A stretch of DNA of 64,000 nucleotides from Peribacillus loiseleuriae (GTDB taxonomy: Bacteria > Bacillota > Bacilli > Bacillales > DSM-1321): contig NZ_LFZW01000001.1 of the NCBI RefSeq assembly GCF_001183985.1, positions 270,187-334,186 on the forward strand, read 5' to 3'. The notes beneath the pieces were generated by a model. The model did no database searches and was not told the origin of the DNA. It worked only from the letters and a program-made list of their open reading frames with translations. Each line of letters opens with the position of its first letter. Within the stretch, counting starts at the first letter, position 1. Position numbers and translations under genes: made by a program. Below are positions 10,872 to 19,689 of this stretch, piece by piece.

Positions 10872-11780
10872 TTGTTAAAATTTGCTTTCCAAGATTTTAT
10901 TGAGGATCGAAAGTTTAGAAATACAACCAGTGTCAATATCCAAAATCACAAAGTCTTATTGGGTGGTTTCATCGACTATTGTATTTTAAACGAAGTAATC
11001 AACGTTGAAGATGTAAGTAGTGGTCACGTAAAAAGCTTTTTGATGTCATGCCAAGAGAAAGGGAATGGGGCAAGCACCATTAACACCAAGTTGCAGAAAA
11101 TCAGAGCATTTCTCAACTACATGGTTGAAGAAGGGATGATAAAGGAAAACCCTGCTAAAAAGGTTAAGCGGTTAAAAGAAGATGTAAAAATCAATGTGTT
11201 TACAGATGAACAGATTCAACAGATGCTTGGTTACTACAGAGGACTGAAAAGGCGTGAGAAGAGTTATTTTGCCTATAGAGGCTATATGATGATTGTAACG
11301 CTTCTAGGGACAGGGATTAGAAGAAAAGAAATAATCAATTTGAAATGGTCTGATGTTGATTTAACTAACTTAACCCTTTTCGTATTTGGGAAAAACAGAA
11401 GAAGAGAAACAGTTCTAATGACAGAGAAATTAGTGAAAGAGTTATCAGCCTATAGTCTATTTTGCCAAAGACACTTTAAAACACTAGGCGAATATGTGTT
11501 TGTTGATTCGAAAAATAATTCAATGACAGACAACTCTATCATGCTGGTATTTCAGAATTTACAAAAAAAGATGAATTTTTCTGATGTAAGAGTTTCTCCA
11601 CATACATTTAGACACACCTTTTGTCATCGTATGGCAATGAGTGGCATGTCAGCATTTGCAATTCAAAAAATGATGAGACACGAAAATATAGCAGTTACAA
11701 TGCGCTATGTCGCCATGTGGGGTAATGATTTGAAGGAACAAAATGATAAATTTAATCCTTTGAATACTCTTGATATATAA
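10869..11780 (+). CDS. tyrosine recombinase / island integrase
   Basis: Site-specific DNA recombinase of 303 residues, XerC/D-like. The N-terminal SAM-like core-binding domain spans about residues 5-100. The catalytic domain carries the full set: R151 (GTGIRRKEI), K175 region, H245 and R248 (HTFRHT), H271 (RHEN) and tyrosine Y280 (MRYVAM). It starts at TTG 10,869, seven bases after AGGAGG that lies in a hairpin arm. Position directly behind groEL, with the attachment repeat on its left, makes it the likely enzyme for island 1. All catalytic residues are present, so it should be active. Confidence 0.93.
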   Translation: MLLKFAFQDFIEDRKFRNTTSVNIQNHKVLLGGFIDYCILNEVINVEDVSSGHVKSFLMSCQEKGNGASTINTKLQKIRAFLNYMVEEGMIKENPAKKVKRLKEDVKINVFTDEQIQQMLGYYRGLKRREKSYFAYRGYMMIVTLLGTGIRRKEIINLKWSDVDLTNLTLFVFGKNRRRETVLMTEKLVKELSAYSLFCQRHFKTLGEYVFVDSKNNSMTDNSIMLVFQNLQKKMNFSDVRVSPHTFRHTFCHRMAMSGMSAFAIQKMMRHENIAVTMRYVAMWGNDLKEQNDKFNPLNTLDI

Positions 11781-12424
11781 AGATTTGTGTTTGCCATTAC
11801 TAATCTTTATCATGAGACATCGAATGACAAAAAGAATAAAGAAAGTAATAATGGTAATGTAATAGCATAAAGTTTAGAAATTTTTTAAAACAAATCATTG
11901 ACTTTCTAAAATCAAAATGAATTTAACGGTAAGAGGAGCAGATGTTTTCCTCCTTTTCAGATCTTAGAGGAGGGAGGCTGGTTTCAAGAAATTATCATCT
12001 TCAATATTGGGGGGGCAGGTTGTACACTTATATACAGAAACCCATATTGATATTAATTGCGATCCGAAAAGTCAAAATCAGCCGACACACTTGCATTAAT
12101 TTGAAGTTTTTGATTGTTGAACTCGATTATAAATAAAGTGTTGGATAGAGATATTAATATAAAAATAAAATATATTTTTGATGTTTTGTGGGATATCCCG
12201 CTTCACATGTACAATATATATAGGGAGCTTTTTATAAACTTGAGTCATCAGCCAAAGACATATAAAAACGCTGGTTGTATTCACTATTAAAAATGAAGCT
12301 CTGAATCGAAACTTCTACTTTGTAGGAGTTTTTTTGTTTTTATGAATTCTGAAAATAGGAAGGAGTATAGAGATAATCCAACAAGAGCAATTCAAAATTT
12401 TAATTATAAAAGGGGAAATCAACA
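11781..12424. other. 640-bp gap inside island 1
   Basis: AT-rich, with only one short weak reading frame (64 codons at 11,942). A hairpin terminator AACTTCTAC/GTAGGAGTT with T run sits at 12,310-12,335, ahead of the helicase-like gene. No protein similarity or RNA family was recognised. Confidence 0.5.
12310..12335 (+). terminator. terminator in island 1
   Basis: Nine-base-pair stem with one G-U pair, tetraloop-sized loop and seven T. It has no obvious gene directly upstream. Confidence 0.65.
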
Positions 12425-13735
12425 ATGACGACAACAATCAATGTAGTAGATGCACCGTGTGGTTATGGGAAGACATCTTGGGCAATTCAGTATATGAATA
12501 GTATGGCAACTGATTCACATCAATTCATTTATGTAACACCATTTTTAGAAGAGATTGAAAGAGTGAAACAATCTGTGACTAATCGGCAATTTTTTGACCC
12601 AGTAGCTAGTAAAGGAAAAACAAAATTAGATGATTTACACAAAATGTTGGGGGAAGGGAAAGACATTTGTACAACACATGCATTGTTCCAGATGGCAAAT
12701 GATCAAACAAGAGAGCTGTTAAGAGTAAATAGATACACTTTAATTTTGGATGAGGTCATTAATGTAATCGAACAAATCAAATTAAAGAAAGATGATTTAA
12801 GACTATTACAGAATGCTAATGCAGTAAGTATTATCGAACGAGAGAACGGACTGAAATATATCGATTGGAATGAAAATGTGGATTCAGATACTAAATATAA
12901 TGATATTAAGAATATGGCTTTAACGCATAATCTAATGTACTGCGATAACTCTGCTCTCATATGGAATTTCCCATGTGAGATTTTTTTATCGTTTCAAAAT
13001 GTTTTTATTTTAACTTATTTATTTAAAGGACAAATACAAAAGGCTTATTACGACTTGCATGATATTAGTTATAGATATTTATCTGTTAGTGAAGATTATG
13101 GTACCTATGAGCTAATCCCTTACGATGAAAGAAAGGTCTATGACAAAGAACTGTTGCGAAAAAGAATTAACATATACAATGGTCATCTTAATGATATTGG
13201 CGATAGACGGAATAGTCTTTCGAAATCATGGTTCCTGAAACCAGATAATAAAGACTTAATTGTAAAGCTAAAAAATAATGCACGGAATTACCTTATGAAT
13301 ATTTGTAAGGTTACTGGGGAAGAAGTTATGTGGACAACAATAAAAGGAGATAAAGTAAAAGGCGACAAAGGGAAAATTATGATTAAAGTTACTCCAAGGG
13401 GGTATACAAACTCGTTTGTTCCGATGACCTCTCGTGCGACCAATCAATTTAAGCTCAAAACTTATCTAGCTTATCTTGTAAATAGATACATGAATCCTAT
13501 AGAAAAGAAGTTCTTTGAACAATATGGCGTAGTAATTGATGAAGAAACTTGGGCATTATCAGAATTAGTTCAGTGGCTGTGGAGGAGTGGTATTAGGGAT
13601 GGTAATCAAATATCAGTATACATTCCAAGTAAAAGAATGAGGGATTTATTTATAAAATTTCTTAACAGTGAAGTATATGAAGAAGCACCAGAAAACGCAA
13701 TTACAAATGAACCACCAAGTGACTGGCATTTATGA
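12425..13735 (+). CDS. helicase-like P-loop ATPase of mobile-element type
   Basis: This 436-residue protein opens with a Walker A motif APCGYGKTS (residues 10-18). It is followed by a helicase Ia-like YVTPFLEEI and a Walker B-like YTLILDEV near residue 103. The C-terminal part has WLWRSGIRDG and YIPSKRMRDLF, which could supply arginine-finger residues. This order resembles diverged SF2/DEAD-like helicases carried by phages and plasmids. The exact family is not recognised; a replication or defence role is possible. AAAGGGG precedes ATG 12,425. Base composition is AT-richer than the backbone. Confidence 0.6.
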   Translation: MTTTINVVDAPCGYGKTSWAIQYMNSMATDSHQFIYVTPFLEEIERVKQSVTNRQFFDPVASKGKTKLDDLHKMLGEGKDICTTHALFQMANDQTRELLRVNRYTLILDEVINVIEQIKLKKDDLRLLQNANAVSIIERENGLKYIDWNENVDSDTKYNDIKNMALTHNLMYCDNSALIWNFPCEIFLSFQNVFILTYLFKGQIQKAYYDLHDISYRYLSVSEDYGTYELIPYDERKVYDKELLRKRINIYNGHLNDIGDRRNSLSKSWFLKPDNKDLIVKLKNNARNYLMNICKVTGEEVMWTTIKGDKVKGDKGKIMIKVTPRGYTNSFVPMTSRATNQFKLKTYLAYLVNRYMNPIEKKFFEQYGVVIDEETWALSELVQWLWRSGIRDGNQISVYIPSKRMRDLFIKFLNSEVYEEAPENAITNEPPSDWHL

Positions 13736-14243
13736 GCTAGGTAATAAGACTGCCTAAGCATACCTTGAAAACCCAGTAAAAATCTAGCTTTTAAAATGAA
13801 ATCCTTAAGAGAAAGATACTTAAATATATCATAATTGACTAAACGGAAAGGTTTCTGTGGTTGCAAAAAAGATGCATTTTAGCACTTCACTTTCACTAAG
13901 CTTGCGCTTAGCTACCGTGTACTGCTTAAAATACACCTTTTTTAGCACCACTCTTCTAATTACAGTGGATCATAAATTGTAAGAATCTAAAAATTGCACC
14001 TCATTCGAGTTAACAATCCGCTTGGAGAAAGCTTGCTTTCTACAAGAAGCAAAGAATAAGCGTAGCCAGCGTAGCGTTTCTGCGGTAGGCTCTTATATCA
14101 AGGATATGTTGTAAAAAAATACTTTATTTAGCACCTATAAACATGTCTACTTTATTTGGCACCTGGGTATACTAAATAATTTACATAATGTATAAGAACA
14201 ATTTTTTTGGTAATGCTAGTTTCTAAGAAGGAGTGAATTAAAT
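13736..14243. other. 508-bp gap with GCACC-motif repeats
   Basis: No convincing gene. The motif TTTAGCAC(C/T) recurs at 13,877, 13,941 and 14,127. A 16-bp direct repeat ACTTTATTTRGCACCT lies at 14,121-14,136 and 14,149-14,164, 28 bp apart. Short self-complementary GC-richer patches (AAGCTTGCGCTT near 13,900; TAGCCAGCGTAGCG near 14,065) stand out from the AT-rich background. The repeats could be protein-binding sites; no function is shown. Confidence 0.45.
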
Positions 14244-14510
14244 ATGACAAAAGTTGAAAAAGCATTGTTTTATGAAATTGTAGTTTGTGAGATAGAGCAT
14301 GACGGAGAGTTAGAAGAAGATATCTTTGAATTTCTAAATGTACAAATATGGATTGAAGAAGATAATCTTTTTAACTTTTTTCGCAGTATACCTGAAGAAG
14401 CAGTTTTGGAATGGCTCGAGATGTATACAGACAGTTGGAATCCAAACAGCGACATTTATATAAGGATAATAGATCAAATAAATAATTTCGAAAAAAGTGT
14501 AACAATCTAG
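14244..14510 (+). CDS. hypothetical acidic 88-residue protein
   Basis: Strong AAGGAGTG eight bases before ATG and a coherent acidic protein with no membrane segment. The sequence has aromatic-rich segments such as IWIEEDNLFNFF and AVLEWLEMYTDSW. No family recognised. It precedes an HNH endonuclease gene by about 115 bp and may be co-transcribed. A small acidic protein in an island could be an inhibitor or DNA mimic, but nothing here proves it. Confidence 0.6.
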   Translation: MTKVEKALFYEIVVCEIEHDGELEEDIFEFLNVQIWIEEDNLFNFFRSIPEEAVLEWLEMYTDSWNPNSDIYIRIIDQINNFEKSVTI

Positions 14511-14624
14511 TAGAAAATGAACACTTCTAATTAAATAGATATAAATAGGTATTATATGGTGAAGTAAAGTTGCTATATAGAAATCTAACGTTAATTCGAA
14601 CAATCATTGGAGGTATTAACTAAC

Positions 14625-15287
14625 TTGGAGAAGTTACAAGCAAAAAACGAATTTTCCCAAACAATTATTGATGGCAAAGAGTATATTAAATTCGTTACAG
14701 GAGGAAAGTATAAGGTAGAAGTGATTGTAGACAAACTTACTTGGGAGAGATATTTACACAAATTTCATTGGACAGCATTATGCAAAGATAATTATCATGT
14801 GGTGAAAACAAGTATCAATAAGCACTCGGTCAGAATACACAGAATGATAGTAGAGAATGAGTACAACGAGCTAGACTATTGGGGCAATACTGTTGACCAT
14901 ATTAACAAAAATTCACTTGACAATCGTAAAGAGAATCTTCGTATATATAATAGTAAACTTAACTCTACTAATACAACAAGCAAATACTCTTCTGAAGGAT
15001 TAAATTTAATTTACCCTCAACGTAAAAAGAAGAATGGTGAGTATGTAATTTATGGTTATAAAGTTCATACAAATGTATTTGATACGACAATATACAAAAA
15101 TTTCTCAACAGTTGAAGAAGCAATAAGTTATCGTGATAATGAAGTTCTTCCACTTATTGAACAAAAGATAGAAGAACTAAAGAAGAAAACAAGGGATATA
15201 GAATTTGAAAGAGGATTGCGAGACAAATTGATAAATAACGAAATAAATGAAGTGAGACTTATTTTAGAAAAATATGGCACTTCGTAA
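14625..15287 (+). CDS. HNH endonuclease, mobile/phage type
   Basis: The core HRMIVENEY...TVDHINKNSLDNRKENLRI is the HNH fold of phage and intron-type endonucleases (about residues 80-120 of 220). The residues after it resemble an AP2-like or NUMOD DNA-binding tail followed by a charged helix. TTG 14,625 is chosen because GGAGGT lies ten bases upstream; the frame also opens at TTG 14,607. A strong terminator follows. Such enzymes often act as homing or defence nucleases; the target is unknown. Confidence 0.8.
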   Translation: MEKLQAKNEFSQTIIDGKEYIKFVTGGKYKVEVIVDKLTWERYLHKFHWTALCKDNYHVVKTSINKHSVRIHRMIVENEYNELDYWGNTVDHINKNSLDNRKENLRIYNSKLNSTNTTSKYSSEGLNLIYPQRKKKNGEYVIYGYKVHTNVFDTTIYKNFSTVEEAISYRDNEVLPLIEQKIEELKKKTRDIEFERGLRDKLINNEINEVRLILEKYGTS

Positions 15288-15293
15288 GCCTGA

Positions 15294-15327
15294 ACCCACT
15301 CTTCAAAAGCTGGAGTGGGTTTTTTTA
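15294..15327 (+). terminator. terminator after HNH gene
   Basis: AACCCACTC/GAGTGGGTT stem with seven T. Confidence 0.85.
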
Positions 15328-15643
15328 TAGTAATGTAAATGTTATGATCGACCAAAGCTTTGTACTTAGATGCGGTTCGGTGATCCTTATCATAAATAAA
15401 AGAGGGAGTTTTATTGAATTCAGAATGAGCTAAATCAATAACAAACAAGCAAGAGAAGTATGGAATTCATTAATTACAATAAAATACTTAGATATAGAGG
15501 CGGGAATTTTAACTTTAAATCTAGAAGACCATCGTTAGGAGACCTGTAATTCGAGTTCAAGAAAATGCAGAAATAACAAATCATATAAAAGTTCAACATA
15601 TAACCCCCCCATTAAGAGGAGCGTTTTACCTATAAAAGAATAG

Positions 15644-15820
15644 ATCTATCCCATCAATTCTTTTCATTTTCACCACAAGGTATGGGAGTGTAAACGAAGA
15701 TTTATTGGCTGTAAGCAATTTATCTTTAGGTATATCCGTAAAGACGAACCGATGAATTGTAATATTCCTGCGGAAAGAATGAGTAATTTGCTTAAGGATT
15801 GGTCTAAATTTGACATTTAA
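15644..15820 (+). pseudogene. C-terminal gene remnant, unrecognised
   Basis: An open stretch of 58 codons without a start codon, ending in TAA, reads as a plausible protein tail with CKRRFIGCKQFIFRY and ERMSNLLKDWSKFDI. An in-frame TAG lies just upstream. It looks like the surviving end of a deleted gene; family unknown. The surrounding 600 bp (15,328-15,850) otherwise shows no gene. Confidence 0.35.
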
Positions 15821-15850
15821 AAGGAGCGAACCATAATCAGTTCTATTTTT

Positions 15851-15878
15851 TTGTTTGGTATACAAAAATTGGTATAAT
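15851..15878 (+). promoter_or_regulatory. candidate promoter for the AbiV-like gene
   Basis: TTGTTT at 15,851, 16-bp spacer, perfect TATAAT at 15,873-15,878, 32 bp before the chosen start. Confidence 0.5.
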
Positions 15879-15909
15879 AGGAGAAAAATAATGGTTTGGG
15901 GTGGATACA

Positions 15910-16497
15910 TTGACTGCTCTTTCTTTTGAAAAGTTAGAAGAAGCATATATCTGTGTTTATGAGAATGCAGGAGAATTATTGGAGGAATCAAGATTATTAT
16001 TCAGAAATAATAAATATGCAAGGTCATACGCTTTAGCCCAATTTGCTCATGAAGAATTAGCGAAACTACCGATTATTTATCAAGAAGCTACTAAGTCATT
16101 TTTCAAAGAAAAACATGATTGGAAAAAATTTCACAATCGTTTGAGAAGCCATGAATCTAAAAATAAGCAAAATTTCGCCTTTTATCAAATGATGTTAAAC
16201 TTTACGGGAAATGGTAGTTTGAATTTAAAAAAGGAAGAAATCAAAGACAATCTAGCATTTGTTAATCATTTGAAGAACGTTAGTATTTATACGGATATTA
16301 AAAATAACAAGTTCACTAAACCATCCAATGAAATTGGTAAAAATTTAGCGAAAACGCAATTGGAATTAGTGGAAGAAATGTTTAAAACCTTTTCCCTAAG
16401 TAGTTTTCATATTGCGGGTGGAATTAAAAAGTCTTTGGATAATGATAAGGCTAAACTAAAAAGAAAATTGTTTACGCAAGCAGGATTAATTGAATAA
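15910..16497 (+). CDS. AbiV-like HEPN-family abortive infection protein
   Basis: About 195 residues, mostly helical, soluble. The N-terminal block NAGELLEESRLLFRNNKYARSYAL...QFAHEELAKLPIIYQ matches the pattern of AbiV/HEPN proteins (alternating LL, aromatic and ARSYALA...EELAK). A basic RLRSH segment near residue 75 could correspond to a HEPN RNase-type motif. AbiV of Lactococcus blocks phage translation after infection. TTG 15,910 is chosen over GTG 15,901 because GGGGTGG lies just upstream. It has its own promoter and no obvious antitoxin partner beside it. The family call rests on pattern recognition. Confidence 0.72.
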   Translation: MTALSFEKLEEAYICVYENAGELLEESRLLFRNNKYARSYALAQFAHEELAKLPIIYQEATKSFFKEKHDWKKFHNRLRSHESKNKQNFAFYQMMLNFTGNGSLNLKKEEIKDNLAFVNHLKNVSIYTDIKNNKFTKPSNEIGKNLAKTQLELVEEMFKTFSLSSFHIAGGIKKSLDNDKAKLKRKLFTQAGLIE

Positions 16498-16695
16498 TAT
16501 GATGGGAGAACATTTCAAAGGGCTTTTGGTTGAGTACGTTAAGTACCAGTGTAGGAAGGGATTAAAAGACAGATAAAGGGGATGAAATATTGAATTGTAA
16601 ATTTAAGGGTTTTCATTGGCAAGAGTTAGTCTGGACGGCTTGTGGAGCTAATATAATTTTTCAATAGAAGTATATGTGAAGGATGCTAACAATCG

Positions 16696-16881
16696 TTATA
16701 CATCCCATTCCTTATTACAATCTGGACATTGCCATTTCAAAATTCTATCTCTTTCAACTTTAGTAAGTCCAATTTTTCTAGTGAAATGTGTGGATTTATA
16801 ATACTTTTGAGACTCTTTTGGGATAGGGTCACCTTGTAAATTAGCGTTACAATGAGGGCAAAATTCTTCAGAGTTGTTCAT
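16696..16881 (-). CDS. small zinc-ribbon protein
   Basis: About 61 residues with two Cys pairs, CPHC near the N-terminus and CPDC near the C-terminus, expected to bind one zinc. Between them is a basic helix-like segment. AGGGAG lies eight bases before the chosen ATG; a GTG three codons upstream is possible. Function unknown; such ribbons often bind nucleic acid or partner proteins. It is the only gene of island 1 on the minus strand. Confidence 0.6.
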   Translation of the reverse strand: MNNSEEFCPHCNANLQGDPIPKESQKYYKSTHFTRKIGLTKVERDRILKWQCPDCNKEWDV

Positions 16882-16957
16882 TAATAGCACTCCCTTTTAA
16901 TTAGTCTTTTATTAATGATACAGCGCTAATTGTTGCTTAGTCAAATGACAATAAAAA

Positions 16958-16991
16958 AACAGGGGCATACCCAATCTAATTGCCCCTATTT
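16958..16991. terminator. hairpin with T run
   Basis: AGGGGCA/TGCCCCT stem around ACCCAATCTAAT, with A run on the left and T run on the right, so it may serve either strand. Confidence 0.65.
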
Positions 16992-17007
16992 TAATGTAAG
17001 GTAGAAG

Positions 17008-17190
17008 CATGTTGAGATATTAAAAGCTAAAAGTAGCAAAGGGGATTCTGGTGGTTCTTTTAATCAAGTGGAAACTTGTAAAACGTGCGGTATAGGAGTA
17101 TCTGTAAAAGTTAAAGATTTTTGCATATCTAATAATGAACGATTTAAAGGAAACATCTATTGTTTTGATCATCAGAAACCTCATCTTTAG
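17008..17190 (+). pseudogene. remnant of a cysteine-rich protein
   Basis: Sixty codons without an acceptable start, ending in TAG. The translation contains ETCKTCGIGV, then KDFCISNNERFKGNIYCFDH, giving four Cys that could bind zinc. A rho-independent hairpin follows at once, suggesting this is the true 3' end of a gene whose 5' part was lost. Confidence 0.45.
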
Positions 17191-17208
17191 AAATGGATGA
17201 GGTTTTAT
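17180..17208 (+). terminator. terminator of the cysteine-rich remnant
   Basis: AACCTCATC/GATGAGGTT stem followed by TTA; it overlaps the end of the remnant. Confidence 0.65.
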
Positions 17209-17270
17209 TATGGAGTAGTGATTAAAAGGATATATCATAAATGTGTTCATTACCGATAGACTACACTTTA

Positions 17271-17388
17271 ACGGTAACGAACAGGTGCAAAATGGAATAC
17301 AGTCATATCAAGGCTTTCAAGACTGAGGTTTATTACCGTTTGACTATTACCGTAATTACTAGTAAGTTATTATTATAGATAACGGTAA
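17271..17388. promoter_or_regulatory. candidate resolvase binding sites
   Basis: The 7-mer ACGGTAA or its complement TTACCGT occurs four times just before the recombinase gene: 17,271-17,277 (+), 17,333-17,339 (-), 17,347-17,353 (-) and 17,382-17,388 (+). The last ends 13 bp before the ATG. Clustered inverted half-sites beside a small serine recombinase are what a res site or an autoregulatory operator looks like. Confidence 0.55.
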
Positions 17389-17401
17389 TGGAGTGGTTTA
17401 A

Positions 17402-17989
17402 ATGAAAATGGTTGGATATATCCGTGTTAGCAGTGAAGGTCAAAACATCGCTCGTCAAAAGAAATCTTTAAAAGAAGTAGGATGTACACACTTTTATATT
17501 GAAAAATTGAGCGGTGCTACAATGGAACGTCCAGAATTACAAAGAATGCTTGAGGAACTTGAAGTGGGTGATATGGTAATTATCCATGAAATTAGTCGGT
17601 TATCACGTTCAACTAAAGACTTATTAGCAATTGTTGAAACGATCCAGAGTAAAGGCGCAGGATTGAAGTCTATTACTGATAAATGGTTGGACCTTTCAGA
17701 TGATAACCCTATGAGTGAGCTACTATTTACTATCTTCTCAGGTCTAGCGCAGTTTGAGCGTAAGATGATTAAGCAGCGTCAAAAGGAAGGTATAGAGATA
17801 GCTAAAAGTGAAGGGAAATTCAGAGGACGTAAAACAAAGCTAATTAATGGTGGTAAGGAAGAACAACGAATGAAAGCAATAATTGAAGCCTATAAAAATG
17901 GGAAATCTATAAATGATATTCGTACAACCTTTAAGGTTGGTACAGGTACGATATACAGGATATTGGAACGTGAAGGATTGAAAAGGTAG
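17402..17989 (+). CDS. small serine recombinase (resolvase/invertase family)
   Basis: Catalyses site-specific strand exchange through a 5'-phosphoserine link. The 195 residues comprise the catalytic domain with nucleophile Ser in YIRVSSEGQ (about residue 10), the arginine motif ISRLSRSTKD, and the family block SELLFTIFSGLAQFER. A C-terminal helix-turn-helix ends in GTIYRILEREGLKR. It is complete and likely active. Small resolvases of this type serve plasmids and transposons, so this segment may have a different origin from the groEL integrase. The stop lies inside a terminator hairpin. Confidence 0.93.
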   Translation: MKMVGYIRVSSEGQNIARQKKSLKEVGCTHFYIEKLSGATMERPELQRMLEELEVGDMVIIHEISRLSRSTKDLLAIVETIQSKGAGLKSITDKWLDLSDDNPMSELLFTIFSGLAQFERKMIKQRQKEGIEIAKSEGKFRGRKTKLINGGKEEQRMKAIIEAYKNGKSINDIRTTFKVGTGTIYRILEREGLKR

Positions 17990-18004
17990 TCTATTGACTA
18001 CCTT
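17983..18004 (+). terminator. terminator overlapping the recombinase stop
   Basis: Perfect AAGGTAGTC/GACTACCTT stem with TATT loop; the stop codon lies in the left arm. Confidence 0.7.
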
Positions 18005-18235
18005 ATTCTATTTATACTCATTAATAATAAAAAAGGATAATCGTTGCTGTATTATAGAAAGGTATTAGAAGATAAAGGGTTTTACTATGATATAATGTAC
18101 ATATTTATATTAGTTTCTTGACTTTTTTGATTTTTCCTGCATTAGTTTGAATATATAGTGCTTTTACGGATATATAATGTTTAATAATACCTAGTTTATA
18201 AAAATTTGATAAAAGGATTTTAGGGAGATGAGTGT

Positions 18236-19687
18236 TTGGATAATAATCAATTGTGTTCTTTAATTGATGAATTTCGGGAAATGAATGAAAATGAGTGGGT
18301 TGAATTTAAAGTTAATAATGACGAGCCTGATTTGATTGGTCAATATTTATCGGCTCTATCTAATTCTGCTTGTTTACACAATCAAAAGTTTGGTTATTTA
18401 ATATATGGAATTGATGATAAAACCCGTGAAGTTATAGGGACTGAATTCAAACCTCGGACAAAAAAAGTTGGGAATCAAGAACTTGAGAGTTGGCTTGCGA
18501 CGATAATTGCCCCTCGTGTAGACTTTAAAATTTTTGAGTTTAAATATAATGATAAAGATTTGGTAATGTTTAAAGTGGATGCTACAAATAATATGCCGGT
18601 AAGTTTTAAAGGAATTGCATATATTAGAGTAGGGTCATACAAGAAAAAGTTAGATGAATATCCTCAGAAGGCAAGGAAGATATGGACAAAAACTAGTAAT
18701 CAAGTATTTGAAAGTCAAATTGCTTTACATTCGGTTGATGAGGATACAGTTCTAAAGCTACTTGATTATCCAAGCTATTTCAGTTTGTTAAATCAAAATT
18801 TGCCAACTGATAAGTCCGGCATTCTTAACAAACTTGAAGAAGAAAAGATGATGGTTAAGAGCGGGAAACTTTATGATATTACAAATCTAGGTGCAATTCT
18901 TTTCGCAAAAGACTTACACAGCTTTGAAAAGTTAGCTAGAAAAGCAATAAGGGTAGTTATTTACAAAGGTAAAGATAGGCTTAACGCCAAAAAAGAGCAA
19001 GTTGGTGGAAAGGGATATGCAATTGGCTTTGAAGGATTGATTAATTACATTAATGACCAACTACCAACAAATGAAGAAATCGGTGCTGTATTTAGGAAAG
19101 AAGTAAAAATGTACCCTGAACTTGCAATTCGTGAAGCTGTAGCAAATGCTATTATTCATCAAGATTTCAATGAGGTTGGTACGGGTCCCATGATAGAGAT
19201 ATTCGCAGATAGAATTGAGATTACTAATCCAGGAAAGCCTTTGATTAACTATTTAAGGCTAATTGACCATAGTCCTCAATCAAGGAATGAAAAGCTTGCA
19301 TATTTTATGAGAAGAATAAATGTGTGTGAGGAAAGGGGGAGTGGTATTGATAAAATTGTTAACTTATCTGAAGAATACCAACTACCTGCACCTAACTTTA
19401 TTGAAGGAACTAATTCCATGAAGGTTATAATGTATGCCTATAGAAAGTTATCTCATATGGACAAACAAGATAAAATTAGAGCGTGTTATCAGCATAGCTG
19501 TTTGAAATATGTATCATCAGACTATATGACTAATCAAACGTTTCGAGAACGTCTTCAAATAGCTCAAAAAAATTATTCTATTGCTTCAAGAATTATTGCA
19601 GATGCTATTGAAGCCGGATTGGTTAAAGATTACGACCCAGAAAATAAGTCGAAAAAGTATGCTAAGTATGTACCATTCTGGGCTTGA
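18236..19687 (+). CDS. AlbA_2 (Schlafen-like) / HATPase / winged-helix protein
   Basis: Soluble protein of 483 residues. The N-terminal AlbA_2 domain (about 15-140) is marked by ENEWVEFK, GYLIYGIDD and YIRVGSYKKK; this domain is related to Schlafen nucleic-acid-binding cores. A GHKL-type ATPase-like region (about 290-385) has EAVANAIIHQDF, IEIFADRIEITNPG and EERGSGIDKI. A C-terminal winged-helix-like part follows. Such proteins are described as DNA-binding regulators and recur in defence and mobile regions. The TTG start has AGGGAG upstream. Its stop codon is followed within two bases by a tandem repeat array. Confidence 0.82.
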   Translation: MDNNQLCSLIDEFREMNENEWVEFKVNNDEPDLIGQYLSALSNSACLHNQKFGYLIYGIDDKTREVIGTEFKPRTKKVGNQELESWLATIIAPRVDFKIFEFKYNDKDLVMFKVDATNNMPVSFKGIAYIRVGSYKKKLDEYPQKARKIWTKTSNQVFESQIALHSVDEDTVLKLLDYPSYFSLLNQNLPTDKSGILNKLEEEKMMVKSGKLYDITNLGAILFAKDLHSFEKLARKAIRVVIYKGKDRLNAKKEQVGGKGYAIGFEGLINYINDQLPTNEEIGAVFRKEVKMYPELAIREAVANAIIHQDFNEVGTGPMIEIFADRIEITNPGKPLINYLRLIDHSPQSRNEKLAYFMRRINVCEERGSGIDKIVNLSEEYQLPAPNFIEGTNSMKVIMYAYRKLSHMDKQDKIRACYQHSCLKYVSSDYMTNQTFRERLQIAQKNYSIASRIIADAIEAGLVKDYDPENKSKKYAKYVPFWA

Positions 19688-19689
19688 AA

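Noticed and set aside
11942-12136. 64-codon frame in island 1
   Set aside because: The possible ribosome-binding site is too close, the composition is not protein-like, and no family resemblance was seen.
15128-15448. 106-codon minus-strand frame after the HNH gene
   Set aside because: It runs antisense through the HNH 3' end and its terminator hairpin, and no ribosome-binding site was seen.
15626-15991. 121-codon minus-strand frame before the AbiV-like gene
   Set aside because: Low-complexity translation, antisense to a better remnant and to the AbiV-like start.
16590-16667. Short frame NCKFKGFHWQ... resembling an IS6-type transposase start
   Set aside because: Only about 25 codons and no inverted repeats or further transposase sequence nearby.
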